Source: Actinomycetota bacterium
GTDB lineage: Bacteria; Actinomycetota; Thermoleophilia; Solirubrobacterales; 70-9
Assembly (NCBI GenBank): GCA_018268575.1
Contig: JAFDWF010000185.1
Span: 1 to 64,000, forward strand
DNA length: 64,000 bases
Direction: 5' to 3'
Positions 43,451 through 51,755 of the stretch are shown here, one piece after another. The notes below the pieces were generated by a model, which saw only the letters and a list, made by a program, of their open reading frames with translations, did no database searches and was not told the origin of the DNA. Both the position numbers and the translations under genes were made by a program. Position 1 is the stretch's first letter, and each line of letters begins with the position of its first letter.

Positions 43451-43651
43451 GGACGCATCTCCACGTCGGCGACCCTGGGCAAGTCGCCGGCAGATGGGGA
43501 TGATCCCCTGTCCCTCCTCCGCCTGAGCGTGGGCCTACGGCTCGAAAGCCTGCGTGTCGCGGTGGAGGCCGGGGAAGTCAACGCATCGCCCTTTGATCGG
43601 CCGGAACTGCGACGTTGCGGAGCCTAGCAGCTTGTGCGAACATGCGTTCGT

Positions 43652-43843
43652 ATGACGAGTCGGGAGGCTCAAGAGCTTGGAGTTCTGGAATCGGTGCTGA
43701 GCGCCGCTCCTTTGCCGGCTGCCAACCTCCCCGCCGATGTGGTCGCAGAGCTTGTTCGTGTCGGCCTTGTCATCGAGCACGACGGCCTCCTCTCGCCGAC
43801 CCGCGCCGCGAGCCACTACGACGAACTGCTCGGCGTTGGGTAG
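43652..43843 (+). CDS. small phage protein, winged-helix-like (63 aa)
   Basis: Helical, Leu/Ala-rich (LESVLSAAPLPAANLPADVVAELVRVGLV) with a short wing-like end, so possibly a small winged helix. It overlaps the next gene by 8 bp. Confidence 0.5.
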   Translation: MTSREAQELGVLESVLSAAPLPAANLPADVVAELVRVGLVIEHDGLLSPTRAASHYDELLGVG

Positions 43844-44168
43844 CGCCCCCGACAGGCTTTGGAAGGAATACCACCGGGCGCTCCAACGGGGCGACCATCT
43901 GGCGGCGATGAGGGTCGTCAAGAACTACGGGCTACCGCTCGACATCCGCGAGATGTTGGACTTGACGATCAGGGCAGGAAGCGCCGGCGATCATGTCTTC
44001 GACCCGATGGCCGTGAGATGGATCATCAGACTCAACGAGCGCGCCAAAACCACGCTGAAGCTGCACGAGGTCGAATACCTCGCCAAGACCTTCAGGCACC
44101 ATTGGGGAGGCGATCAGAGCAGCGCAGGCGCCCTCTGGCGCTTTCTGGCGACGGGTAAACGCCTCTAG
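43836..44168 (+). CDS. phage protein, unknown (110 aa)
   Basis: A helical, basic 110-residue protein (LWKEYHRALQRGDHLAAMRVVKNYGL). TTG 43836 is chosen because it overlaps the previous stop region; the upstream part of the frame is a shadow. It converges with the wHTH gene, with stops overlapping by 4 bp. Confidence 0.5.
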   Translation: MGSAPDRLWKEYHRALQRGDHLAAMRVVKNYGLPLDIREMLDLTIRAGSAGDHVFDPMAVRWIIRLNERAKTTLKLHEVEYLAKTFRHHWGGDQSSAGALWRFLATGKRL

Positions 44169-44380
44169 GGGCCGCAGATTTCGTAGCGCAGCCTGTCATC
44201 GGTGCCCAGGATGCGGCGGATGCGGTGAAGGCTCTCCAACTCCCCCAGGTTGAGCACCGTGGCCTTGGCTGTGAGTTCGAGGCTCTTGGCTATCTCCCGC
44301 ATCAGGACGGGCTCGTTCCTCTCGCGCAGGAGGTTGACGATCCTCGTCTGGGTGACCTCCGATAGCTCGTTCTGGCTCAT
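44165..44380 (-). CDS. small winged-HTH regulator next to attR
   Basis: A 71-residue winged helix (TQTRIVNLLRERNEPVLMREIAKSLEL, then a wing near DDRLRYEI). It lies last before attR. Two copies of a 32-bp operator unit lie directly upstream, so it is probably autoregulated and a candidate lysogeny regulator. Confidence 0.7.
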   Translation of the reverse strand: MSQNELSEVTQTRIVNLLRERNEPVLMREIAKSLELTAKATVLNLGELESLHRIRRILGTDDRLRYEICGP

Positions 44381-44382
44381 TC

Positions 44383-44438
44383 TTTGCGCAAACTCCTCGA
44401 TTGGGGCAAAGGAAGTTGCGCAAGATACCTGATTGGGG
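44383..44438. promoter_or_regulatory. tandem operator with 32-bp period
   Basis: TTGCGCAA, 7 bases, GATTGGGG occurs twice (from 44384 and 44416) with a period of about 32 bp, three helical turns. TTGCGCAA is itself a palindrome. The first copy overlaps the leader of the wHTH gene. Confidence 0.65.
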
Positions 44439-44603
44439 TACGTTGCCGTCTGCCAGGGAGGCGGGTAGGGGCACCTGGGGTTTGCTTCCTTGTCCCCTTA
44501 AAGACGGCCCCCCGCCACCGGGGTTGGTTTGATCCGCCGAAACCAGATGGTGCGGGTGGTGGCCCCTTGTCCGGTAGTCGCCACCCGCATCTCCCCGGCT
44601 CGA

Positions 44604-44622
44604 TTTCCCACGGTTTCCCACG
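44604..44622. repeat. integrase arm-type site pair at attR
   Basis: Two TTTCCCACG copies 10 bp apart followed by ACGTT, nearly the same as at attL. Confidence 0.6.
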
Positions 44623-44706
44623 ACGTTCAGGGTCAAGTGGGGTTATCCAGGTGCATCTAGGGACACCGAATCCGCTCTGGGGAGCCGAAAACCCCTCGTG
44701 AGCTAG

Positions 44707-44728
44707 GGTTCGACTCCATTCAGCCGCA
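44707..44728 (+). other. attR core (22-bp repeat)
   Basis: Identical to 1518-1539, the 3' end of tRNA-Leu. Host DNA resumes behind it. Confidence 0.95.
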
Positions 44729-44734
44729 TAGAGG

Positions 44735-44764
44735 GACGGCTCTGCACCAGCTTGCAGAGCCGTC
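44735..44764 (+). terminator. original tRNA-Leu terminator, displaced by the prophage
   Basis: A 12-bp perfect stem (GACGGCTCTGCA/TGCAGAGCCGTC) with a 6-base loop. Before integration it lay a few bases behind the tRNA. Confidence 0.75.
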
Positions 44765-44816
44765 TTGGCCTCGTCACCTCCTCCTGATCCAGGATCGCGC
44801 CCGTATGCTGCGGCGC

Positions 44817-45122
44817 ATGAGCGCGTTCGTCCTCCGGCTGATCGCGCCGCGGCCGACCTTCGCCTTCGACATGAGTGAGGAGGAGCGGGAGATCATGAGT
44901 CGGCACGCGGCCCATTGGCAGCCCTACATCGAGTCGGGCCAGATGGTCTTCTTCGGGCCGGTGCTCGACGACACCGGCTCCTGGGGGCTGGCGATCGTCG
45001 AAGTCGACGAGGAGGAGGAGCTGCGCACCTTCGCCGCCGAGGATCCGGTGGTGAAGACCGGCACCGCCGAGCTCTGCATCGGGCGGATGCTCCAAGGGTT
45101 CGTGCGACCTCGCCTGTCGTAG
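44817..45122 (+). CDS. YCII-related domain protein
   Basis: A 101-residue host protein of the YCII/YciI fold. PYIESGQMVFFGPVLD and a conserved GLAIVEVDEEEELRTF segment lead to the AEDPVVKTG family motif. Members are small dimeric alpha/beta proteins, mostly of unknown or dehydrochlorinase-like function. ATG 44805 is an alternative start. Confidence 0.82.
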   Translation: MSAFVLRLIAPRPTFAFDMSEEEREIMSRHAAHWQPYIESGQMVFFGPVLDDTGSWGLAIVEVDEEEELRTFAAEDPVVKTGTAELCIGRMLQGFVRPRLS

Positions 45123-45149
45123 AACTACCCCCGGCACGTCCCGGCGTGG

Positions 45150-46349
45150 TTGACTATCGGCCGGGGGAAGCGCGTACTGCGGGGGACGACGCCTGAACAG
45201 CTCGAAGCTCTGATCGGCCGGATGCCGGATCCGCGCGCCGACCGATCGGCGCTGCTCGCGGCGAGGCAGGGCGGGTGCGCCGCGCTCCTCCACCTGGTCG
45301 ACCAGCTCGTGACGCGGGAGGAATGGCGGCAGGCGGCGCTGGGGGAGCTGCTCCCGGGACTGGGCTCGATCGGGGCGCCCTTCCCCCGGGACCGGCTCTC
45401 GATGCGCTCCGCCAACGCGCTCGGAAAGGCGGGGATCCGCACCTGGGAGACGCTCGCGACCGAGACGCCCGAGTCCCTCGGCGGCGTCGCCCTGGTCGGC
45501 CCGAAGGGCCTACGTGAAGTCCTCACCGTCGTCATCCGCGAATGGGCGGCCGACCGCCTCGACCCCCGGGGACCGGCGGCCGAGGCGGACTCGGAGGAGA
45601 GCCTGCGCGACCAGCTGAGGATCATCGGCGCCTGGGCCGCCTCGACCCGCGGGCCAAGTGGGATGGTGGAGGCGATCGTCGCTGCCACCGGCGCCCGGGG
45701 GCGGCTGCCGAGCCGGGTCGAAGAGGCGATGTCGGCATTGGACGACCTCGGGGCGGCTGAGCCCGGATACCAGCGCGCCGGCCTCGCGCGCGCATTCGAG
45801 GAGCTCGAACAGAAACCCGGCTTCGACATCTTCAGGCGCCGCCACCTGGAAGGCCCGGACCGCCCCACCCTCGAGCAGCTGGGGAAGGAGCTCGGCGTCT
45901 CGAGGTCGAGCATCGGCCAGAAAGAGGCGGCGACGGTACGGACCCTGGCGAAGCTGATGCGCGAGGAGGATTGGCCGATCCGGATCGCGGTGGAGGGGCT
46001 GCGCGCCCGGCTCGGTGCCCTCGCCCGGCCCGCGGAGCTGCGGCGGGCCTTCGCGGCGCTCGACCGCGAAGGCACCGTGCTCACCGACGCGATCGGACAT
46101 CGCCGCACCCTGCTGCTCCGCCTGGCCCCCTACCGGGTCACCGAGGAGTGGGTCATGGGCCCGGAAGTGGAGGAGCTCACCGACGTCGTCCTCGGCGCCG
46201 CCACGGTCGGGTCCGGAGCCGATCCCGACGCCGTCGCCCACCGGCTTGCCGCGCTCGGCATCCGCGAGGAGCTGCAGCTGCCGTGGATCGTCGGCCGCCA
46301 CGGCTTTCGCCTTATCGACGGCAGGCTCGTGCGATCCGGCGACCTCTGA
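45150..46349 (+). CDS. HhH and sigma-region-4-like HTH regulator
   Basis: A 399-residue protein. Residues about 82-125 resemble the RNA polymerase alpha-CTD helix-hairpin-helix (LSMRSANALGKAGIRTWETL). Residues about 235-272 form an HTH like sigma region 4 (PTLEQLGKELGVSRSSIGQKE). It is probably a DNA-binding transcription protein. TTG 45150 is the first in-frame start but has no ribosome site; the true start may lie further in. Confidence 0.65.
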   Translation: MTIGRGKRVLRGTTPEQLEALIGRMPDPRADRSALLAARQGGCAALLHLVDQLVTREEWRQAALGELLPGLGSIGAPFPRDRLSMRSANALGKAGIRTWETLATETPESLGGVALVGPKGLREVLTVVIREWAADRLDPRGPAAEADSEESLRDQLRIIGAWAASTRGPSGMVEAIVAATGARGRLPSRVEEAMSALDDLGAAEPGYQRAGLARAFEELEQKPGFDIFRRRHLEGPDRPTLEQLGKELGVSRSSIGQKEAATVRTLAKLMREEDWPIRIAVEGLRARLGALARPAELRRAFAALDREGTVLTDAIGHRRTLLLRLAPYRVTEEWVMGPEVEELTDVVLGAATVGSGADPDAVAHRLAALGIREELQLPWIVGRHGFRLIDGRLVRSGDL

Positions 46350-46368
46350 CGCCGGATCGCCGGGACGC

Positions 46369-48087
46369 TCAGGATCGTGGCGTCGCCAGGCGAGGATCGC
46401 GGACCGCGCGCCGGACCGCGTCGGCATGGGCGTCGTCGGGCTCCGCCGCCGCCTCCCGCTCGGCCTCGAGCCGATCAAGGTAGCGGGCTCGCTCCTCCTC
46501 GGCCTCGCGCGCCGACCAGCCGAGGAGCGGCGCGATCGCGGCGGCGATCGGAGCGGCGGCGGCGCGGCCGCGGTCGGCCGCCTCGATCGAGATCCGCGTG
46601 CGGCGGGTGAGCACGTCGTCGAGGCGCAGGGCGCCCTCCGCCTCGACCGCGTAGATCGCCTCCGCGATCAGGTAGGCCTCGGCGCCGGGGATCGGCCGGC
46701 CGAGCTCCGGCCGCGCCGCGATCTCGTCGAGCAGGATGACCGCCAGGGCGCCGTAGCGGCCGAGCAGGTGCTCGACCGCGGCCTCGCCCACCACCGCCGC
46801 GGCCGGGTGGCGGCGGGCGCGGCCGCGGACGACGCCGAGGCCCTCGGCGCCGAGCAGCGGCACCTGGTGGGTGCGGCTCGGGTCGAGCTGCTCGCCCATC
46901 TCCGCCGCCGCCGCGTCGACCGCGTCGCGCGCCATCAGCCGGTAGGTCGTGTACTTGCCGCCCGCCACGGTGACCAGGCCCGGCGCCGGGCGGCGCACCA
47001 CGTGCTCGCGCGAGAGCGCCGTCGTCGCCGCCGCGTCGCGGTCGACCAGCGGCCGCAGGCCGGCGTAGACGCCGACCACGTCCTCCTCCCCGGGCGGCTC
47101 GGTCAGCACCGCGCCGAGGTGGTCGAGCAGGTAGCGGATGTCGGCGCGGGAGGCGGCCGGGTGATCGCGGTCGAAGCGCCACTCGGTGTCGGTGGTGCCG
47201 ACGATCCAGTGCGCCCCCCAGGGGATGACGAAGAGGACGCTGCGCTCGGTGCGCAGGATCAGCGCCGTCTCGGCCTCGATCCGCCCGCGCGGGACGAGGA
47301 TGTGGACCCCCTTCGAGGCGCGCACCCGGACCGGCGCCTCCACCCCGCCCAACCGCTCCAGCTCGCCGCTCCACACCCCGGTCGCGTTGACCACGACCCG
47401 CGCCCGCGCGGTGACCTCGCCGCCGCGCTCGGTGTCGCGCAGGGTGACCCGGCTGATCCCGCCCTCGCGGGCGAGCGCCTCGACCCGCATGCCGGAGATC
47501 GCCACGGCGCCGTTGGCGAGCGCCGTGCGCACCAGGGCGACGACGAAGCGGGCGTCGTCGGTGCGGGCGTCGAAGTAGCGGATCGCCCCGACCAGCGAAT
47601 CGGGGCGCAGCGACGGCGCCAGCTCGAGCGCCGCCGCGTGCGAGAGGTGGCGGTGGCGCGGCACCGCCGCGTGGCGCCCGGCGAGGGCGTCGTAGAGCCC
47701 GATCCCGGCGCCGACGTAGGCGCGCTCCCACCCTTTGTGGCGGAGCGGGAAGAGGAAGGGCACCGCCTCGACCAGGTGCGGCGCGAGCGTCTCAAGCAAG
47801 AGCGCCCGCTCGTGCAGCGCCTCGCGCACGAGGGCGAAATCACGCTGCTCGAGGTAGCGCAGGCCGCCGTGGATCAGCTTGCTGGAGCGGCTCGAGGTCC
47901 CCGCGGCGAAGTCGCGCTTCTCCACCAGGGCGACGCTGAGGCCGCGGGTGGCGGCGTCGAGCGCGACCCCGGCGCCGGTGATCCCGCCGCCGACGACGAG
48001 CAGGTCGAAGGCCTCGCCGCCAAGCCGCGCGGTGGCCGCCTCGCGGGCCTGCGGGCCGAGCCGCGAGAGCCGCTCGGAGGCGCTCAT
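46369..48087 (-). CDS. glpD: GlpD-like FAD-dependent polyol-phosphate dehydrogenase
   Basis: A 572-residue protein with the FAD-binding Rossmann motif LLVVGGGITGAGVALDAATRG at the start. SSRSSKLIHGGLRYLEQ, the GlpD signature, follows, and then GVWSGEL and VAGGKYTTYR. It oxidises sn-glycerol-3-phosphate or a related polyol phosphate at the membrane. The ATG at 48087 overlaps the GntR stop (ATGA), so the longer upstream frame is rejected. In this operon the substrate may not be glycerol phosphate. Confidence 0.9.
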   Translation of the reverse strand: MSASERLSRLGPQAREAATARLGGEAFDLLVVGGGITGAGVALDAATRGLSVALVEKRDFAAGTSSRSSKLIHGGLRYLEQRDFALVREALHERALLLETLAPHLVEAVPFLFPLRHKGWERAYVGAGIGLYDALAGRHAAVPRHRHLSHAAALELAPSLRPDSLVGAIRYFDARTDDARFVVALVRTALANGAVAISGMRVEALAREGGISRVTLRDTERGGEVTARARVVVNATGVWSGELERLGGVEAPVRVRASKGVHILVPRGRIEAETALILRTERSVLFVIPWGAHWIVGTTDTEWRFDRDHPAASRADIRYLLDHLGAVLTEPPGEEDVVGVYAGLRPLVDRDAAATTALSREHVVRRPAPGLVTVAGGKYTTYRLMARDAVDAAAAEMGEQLDPSRTHQVPLLGAEGLGVVRGRARRHPAAAVVGEAAVEHLLGRYGALAVILLDEIAARPELGRPIPGAEAYLIAEAIYAVEAEGALRLDDVLTRRTRISIEAADRGRAAAAPIAAAIAPLLGWSAREAEEERARYLDRLEAEREAAAEPDDAHADAVRRAVRDPRLATPRS

Positions 48088-48821
48088 CGCCGCGGCGGCG
48101 GCCGTTCCGGCGCGCGCCGCCGGTTGACGTGGAGCTCGAAGGCGTCGGCGACGTGCCACTCGGAGGAGAGCATCACCGGATGGCGGTCGCGGTCGAGGTC
48201 GACCTGCTCGATGTGGAGCAGCGGCGTGCCGACCTCGACCGCGAGCAGGCGGGCGAGGCGGCCCTCGGCGACCACCGGGGTCAGCTGGGCGCCGGCCCCG
48301 TCGACCCGGTGGCCGGCCCGCTCGAGGACCTCGTAGAGCGAGGCCTCGATGTCGTGCTCGCCCTCCGGCACGTACTCCAGCGGCAGCCGGTCGATCGAGT
48401 AGACGACCGGCCGCCCGTCGGCGGTGCGAATCCGTTCCACCGACATCAGCTGCGTGCCCGGCGCCACCGCCAGCGCCGCGGCGTCTGACTCGGTCGCCGC
48501 CTGCACTCCGTAGTCAACCAGGATCAGCCGCGCCTCCATCCCCGCGTCCCTGATCATGCTCAGATAGCTGACCGACTGGTCGAGCGAGTGGCGGCGCGGC
48601 AGGTTGCGGGCGACGAAGGTCCCCGCGCCTTGGCGGCGGGTCAGGTAGCCGGTCTCGACCAGGCCGGTCACCGCTTCCCGCACGGTCGCCCGGCTGACCC
48701 CGGCGCGCTCCGCCATCTCGTCCTCGTTGGGCAGCTTCGAGCCGCTCGGGTAGGTGCCGTCGAGGAGCTCCCCATAGAGCTGGTCGCGGAGGCGCTCGAC
48801 CGCTGAGGAACGACGGCTCAT
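48084..48821 (-). CDS. GntR/HutC-family regulator
   Basis: A 245-residue protein with an N-terminal winged HTH (about 5-72, with LPNEDEMAERAGVSRATVREAV) and a C-terminal UTRA ligand-binding domain (about 90-235). It is encoded inside the operon, coupled to both neighbours. It probably binds the palindrome at 54781-54798 and is released by a pathway intermediate. Confidence 0.9.
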   Translation of the reverse strand: MSRRSSAVERLRDQLYGELLDGTYPSGSKLPNEDEMAERAGVSRATVREAVTGLVETGYLTRRQGAGTFVARNLPRRHSLDQSVSYLSMIRDAGMEARLILVDYGVQAATESDAAALAVAPGTQLMSVERIRTADGRPVVYSIDRLPLEYVPEGEHDIEASLYEVLERAGHRVDGAGAQLTPVVAEGRLARLLAVEVGTPLLHIEQVDLDRDRHPVMLSSEWHVADAFELHVNRRRAPERPPPRR

Positions 48822-49507
48822 GCGGACGCCACCGTTTCGCCCTGCGCCGCCGCGAGCACCGCGGCGACCTGGCCGGGGACGCCCGGCCCCCCGGGGAGCT
48901 TGCCTTCGAAGATCGCGCTGCCGATCGTGAATCCCCAGGCGCCCGCCCGCTCGAGCGCCTCGATCTGGCCGAAGCCGGCGACCGAGCCGGCGGCGATCAC
49001 CGGCCCGTCGGCGGCGGCGACCACGGCCGCGACCAGCCGCTCGACGTCGGCCTCGGGGTGCCGGTAGGCGAGCAGGTCGACGCCGTCGATCCCCGCCGTC
49101 GCGGTGAGCCGGCGGGCGTCCTCGGCGATCTCCGAGGTCTCGCCTTCGAGCACGCTTGGATGACCGACGACCGTGCCGGGGAAGGGGCAGTAGTGGACGG
49201 TGCGGCCCGCCAGGACCGCGGTCCCGATCTCCGGGTGGGTGCCGCCGAGGACCCAGTCGACGCCGATCTCCGCCGCCGCCTCGAGCGAGCGCCGCTCGTC
49301 CTCGACGCTGGTCGAGACGACCTCCAGCATCACCTCCATCTCGAGGTCGTGCGCCTTCGCCGCCACCGCGGTCAACCGCTCGACCGTGGCGCCGACGTCC
49401 TTGAAGCCGACGTAGCGCAGGCTGCTGCCGCGCAGCCCGTCCAGCACCTCGAGCGCGTCGGGAACGGTGGCGTCGTCCTTGGTCAGCATGAAGACGAAGT
49501 TGATCAT
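48818..49507 (-). CDS. TIM-barrel protein, phosphate-binding
   Basis: In this 229-residue protein a (beta/alpha)8 pattern ends in the standard phosphate-binding loops (PVIAAGSVAGFGQIEAL, then AWGFTIGSAIFEG). It recalls HisA/KDPG-aldolase/epimerase-type enzymes. It likely acts as isomerase, epimerase or aldolase on a phosphorylated polyol product. ATG 49507 has AAAGGA 5 bases ahead. The upstream frame is a shadow. The exact reaction is unknown. Confidence 0.7.
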   Translation of the reverse strand: MINFVFMLTKDDATVPDALEVLDGLRGSSLRYVGFKDVGATVERLTAVAAKAHDLEMEVMLEVVSTSVEDERRSLEAAAEIGVDWVLGGTHPEIGTAVLAGRTVHYCPFPGTVVGHPSVLEGETSEIAEDARRLTATAGIDGVDLLAYRHPEADVERLVAAVVAAADGPVIAAGSVAGFGQIEALERAGAWGFTIGSAIFEGKLPGGPGVPGQVAAVLAAAQGETVASA

Positions 49508-49515
49508 GGGTCCTT

Positions 49516-50313
49516 TCAGTGGGGTTGCCTGGGACGATCGGAGAGCAGGTTGCCGATGCCGTCGAGCACGTAGTCCGGGCGCACCGGGGAGCCGGCGACG
49601 GCGTCGGGGGCGGTGGCGCCGCTCAAGACGAGGACGCCGGTCATGCCGACCCGCTGGCCCATCGCGACGTCGGTCTCGAGCCGGTCGCCGACCAGCGCGG
49701 TCGCGTCGGGATCGGTGCCGAGCCGGGCGAGCAGCTCGCGGCCCATGGTCGCGCTCGGCTTGCCCAGCACCGCCTCGGCGCTGGCCCCGGTGCAGGCCTC
49801 GACCGCGGCCAGCATCGCCGCGCAGTCGGGCAGACCGCCCTCCGGGGTCGGGCAGAAGCGGTCGGGGTTGGTGGCGAGGATCGTCGCGCCGTGGTGGCGG
49901 ACCGCGCGGTAGGCGGCGCGGAGCTTCTCGTAGTCGAAGCCGCGGTCGAAGGAGACGACGACGACCTCGGCCTCGGCCGGGTCCTCGACCAGCTCCCAGC
50001 CGGCCTCGCCGAGCGCCGCCTCGACCACCGACTCGGCGACGGTCAGCAGGCGAGCGCCCGGGTGGCGCTCGGCCAGGTAGGCGAGCAGCGAGTCGAGCGC
50101 CGTGACCACGTCCTCGGCGCCGGTCGGGACGCCGAGCCGGGTCAGCTTGGCGGCGTAGTCGGAGTTGGTCTCGAGCGGCTTGTTGGTGACGAAGACGACC
50201 CGCGAGCCGTCGTCGCGCAGGGCGGCGATCGTCTCGCGCGCGCCCGGCAGCAGTTGCTCGCCGAGGTAGACGGTGCCGTCGAGGTCGAAGGCGTAGCCGT
50301 CGAAGCGCCTCAC
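49516..50313 (-). CDS. HAD-IIA (AraL/NagD-like) phosphatase
   Basis: A 265-residue protein with HAD motif I FDLDGTVYLG, motif II VVFVTNKPL, motif III Lys in GKPSATMG and motif IV LVGDRLETDVAMG. The cap is of the C2 type. Such enzymes remove phosphate from small sugar or polyol phosphates. GTG 50313 overlaps the AraM-like stop (GTGA). Confidence 0.88.
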   Translation of the reverse strand: MRRFDGYAFDLDGTVYLGEQLLPGARETIAALRDDGSRVVFVTNKPLETNSDYAAKLTRLGVPTGAEDVVTALDSLLAYLAERHPGARLLTVAESVVEAALGEAGWELVEDPAEAEVVVVSFDRGFDYEKLRAAYRAVRHHGATILATNPDRFCPTPEGGLPDCAAMLAAVEACTGASAEAVLGKPSATMGRELLARLGTDPDATALVGDRLETDVAMGQRVGMTGVLVLSGATAPDAVAGSPVRPDYVLDGIGNLLSDRPRQPH

Positions 50314-51755
50314 AGCCCGGCCCCCAGCGACGCCGCCTCGCCCAGCACCGCCTCGACGTCGGCCTCCTCCCAGCCACTGCTGAAGCAGGCGAGGTCGGCG
50401 ATGGTGAAACGGTCGCGCATCAGGTGGCAGTTGGCGAGCGCCCAGCGGGCGGTGTCGGGGTCGACCGCTGGATCGAGCTCGGAGAACCGGGTCGGCGCGC
50501 CCGCCGTCCGCATCGCCGCGACCAGGCGGGCGGGGTCGACGGTCAGCTGGTCGAGCCGTGGCTGCAGCGCCCCCCACTCGCGGGCGAGCCGCTCGAGCCG
50601 CGACCGGTTCGCCTGCCAGCGCTCCAGCTTGCGCGCGTAGTCCGACCAGCACTCCGCCGCCATCGCACCGCTCGGATCGAGCGGGTCGAAGGCGCGGCGG
50701 ACCCGCGCCTCCATCGCCGCCGGCTCGGGGAAGCGCAACTCCAGGCCGTCGGCCTCGATCCGGGCGCGCAGCCGCTCCCAGACCAGCGCCGCGACGATCG
50801 TCGTCACCCCCACCTTGGCCCCGTGCAGGGCGGTCTGCGCCCCGCGGCTCGCGGCCGCCATCTCGATCAGGTGGCTGACCGTGTGCTCCATCCCGGAGGA
50901 GGGCGCGGTGCGGCCTGCGACCCCCATCGCGATGCCGCTGACGGCGAGGATCTCGGCCAGGCGGACGACCGCGGCGGCGTCGTCTCCGGCCAGCCGTGGC
51001 GCCAGCTCGAGCAGCTCCTCGCCGTGGTCGCGGCCGATCGCCACCGCGGTCGGCGCGTAGCTTTCGTCGATGCCGACCGCGCTCGCCAAGAGCCAGTCGG
51101 GCGACGCCGTGAACATCGAGACCAGGTCGCCGAGGCCGGCCAGGCTCATCGGCCGCGGCGCCGCCAGCAGGGTCGGGCCGTCGAGCAGGAGGACGTCGGG
51201 CCAGCGCGAGGGCGTCGTCCGCTTGACGCCGCTTCGCAGCAGCACCGACTGGTCGTCGGCGAAGCCGTTGACGCTGGCCGCGGTCTGGACGATCAGGTGG
51301 GGCAGCCGGTGGGCGGCGGCGATCGCCTTGCCGAGGTCGGCGACGGTGCCGGAGGCGACGGTGACGATCGCGGCGACGCCGGCGGCCGCCGCAGTCAGCG
51401 CCGCCAGCGTCTCCTCGTCGGCGTGGACGTCGCCGTCAGCCGGCCCGGCCTCCACCGGACGGACCTCGAAATCGGCCTCGAGCAGGGCGCGGACCGCGGG
51501 CTTCAGGTCCTCCTCGCCGCGCCGCATCGGCATCCGGTCGGCGAGCAGCGCGACCTCGGCCCCCGCCGGGACGAGCGCCGCCACCGCGGCGGGCAGCTCG
51601 GCCAAGGCGTCCGGGCCGGCGATCACCCGGCCGAGGCCGAGCGGCCGCAAGCGGTCGGCGTCAGGCGCCGCGGCGAGGCGCTCGCGCAGGGCGCCGAGCA
51701 GGTCGGTAGTCGCCCCCACCCCGCCGGCTCGCGCTCCATATCCCCCGCCGCTCAC
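50310..51755 (-). CDS. AraM/EgsA-like sn-glycerol-1-phosphate dehydrogenase family protein
   Basis: A 481-residue, iron-containing alcohol dehydrogenase-like protein. An N-terminal nucleotide domain has VASGTVADLGK and QTAASVNGFADD, followed by the LAGLGDLVSMF family motif. Metal ligands are probable at Asp in VGIDESYAP, His in SGMEHTVSH and His in LHGAKVG. The family makes sn-glycerol-1-phosphate from DHAP in archaea and Bacillus (AraM/EgsA). It is longer than AraM (about 394 residues) at the C-terminus. Starts at GTG 51755. Confidence 0.8.
   Translation of the reverse strand: MSGGGYGARAGGVGATTDLLGALRERLAAAPDADRLRPLGLGRVIAGPDALAELPAAVAALVPAGAEVALLADRMPMRRGEEDLKPAVRALLEADFEVRPVEAGPADGDVHADEETLAALTAAAAGVAAIVTVASGTVADLGKAIAAAHRLPHLIVQTAASVNGFADDQSVLLRSGVKRTTPSRWPDVLLLDGPTLLAAPRPMSLAGLGDLVSMFTASPDWLLASAVGIDESYAPTAVAIGRDHGEELLELAPRLAGDDAAAVVRLAEILAVSGIAMGVAGRTAPSSGMEHTVSHLIEMAAASRGAQTALHGAKVGVTTIVAALVWERLRARIEADGLELRFPEPAAMEARVRRAFDPLDPSGAMAAECWSDYARKLERWQANRSRLERLAREWGALQPRLDQLTVDPARLVAAMRTAGAPTRFSELDPAVDPDTARWALANCHLMRDRFTIADLACFSSGWEEADVEAVLGEAASLGAGL

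Larger units (their letters stand above)
44381..44706. other. attR-proximal control region
   Basis: No gene was seen. It holds the operator repeats (44383-44438), an 8-bp hairpin GCGGGTGG/CCACCCGC and the arm-type pair TTTCCCACG (44604-44612 and 44614-44622, 10 bp apart). Confidence 0.65.

Noticed and set aside
46015..48336. 773-codon plus-strand open frame
   Set aside because: Antisense to glpD and the GntR gene, Arg/Gly/Ala-rich, no domain pattern.
49519..50640. 373-codon plus-strand open frame
   Set aside because: Antisense to the HAD phosphatase, typical GC-rich shadow.
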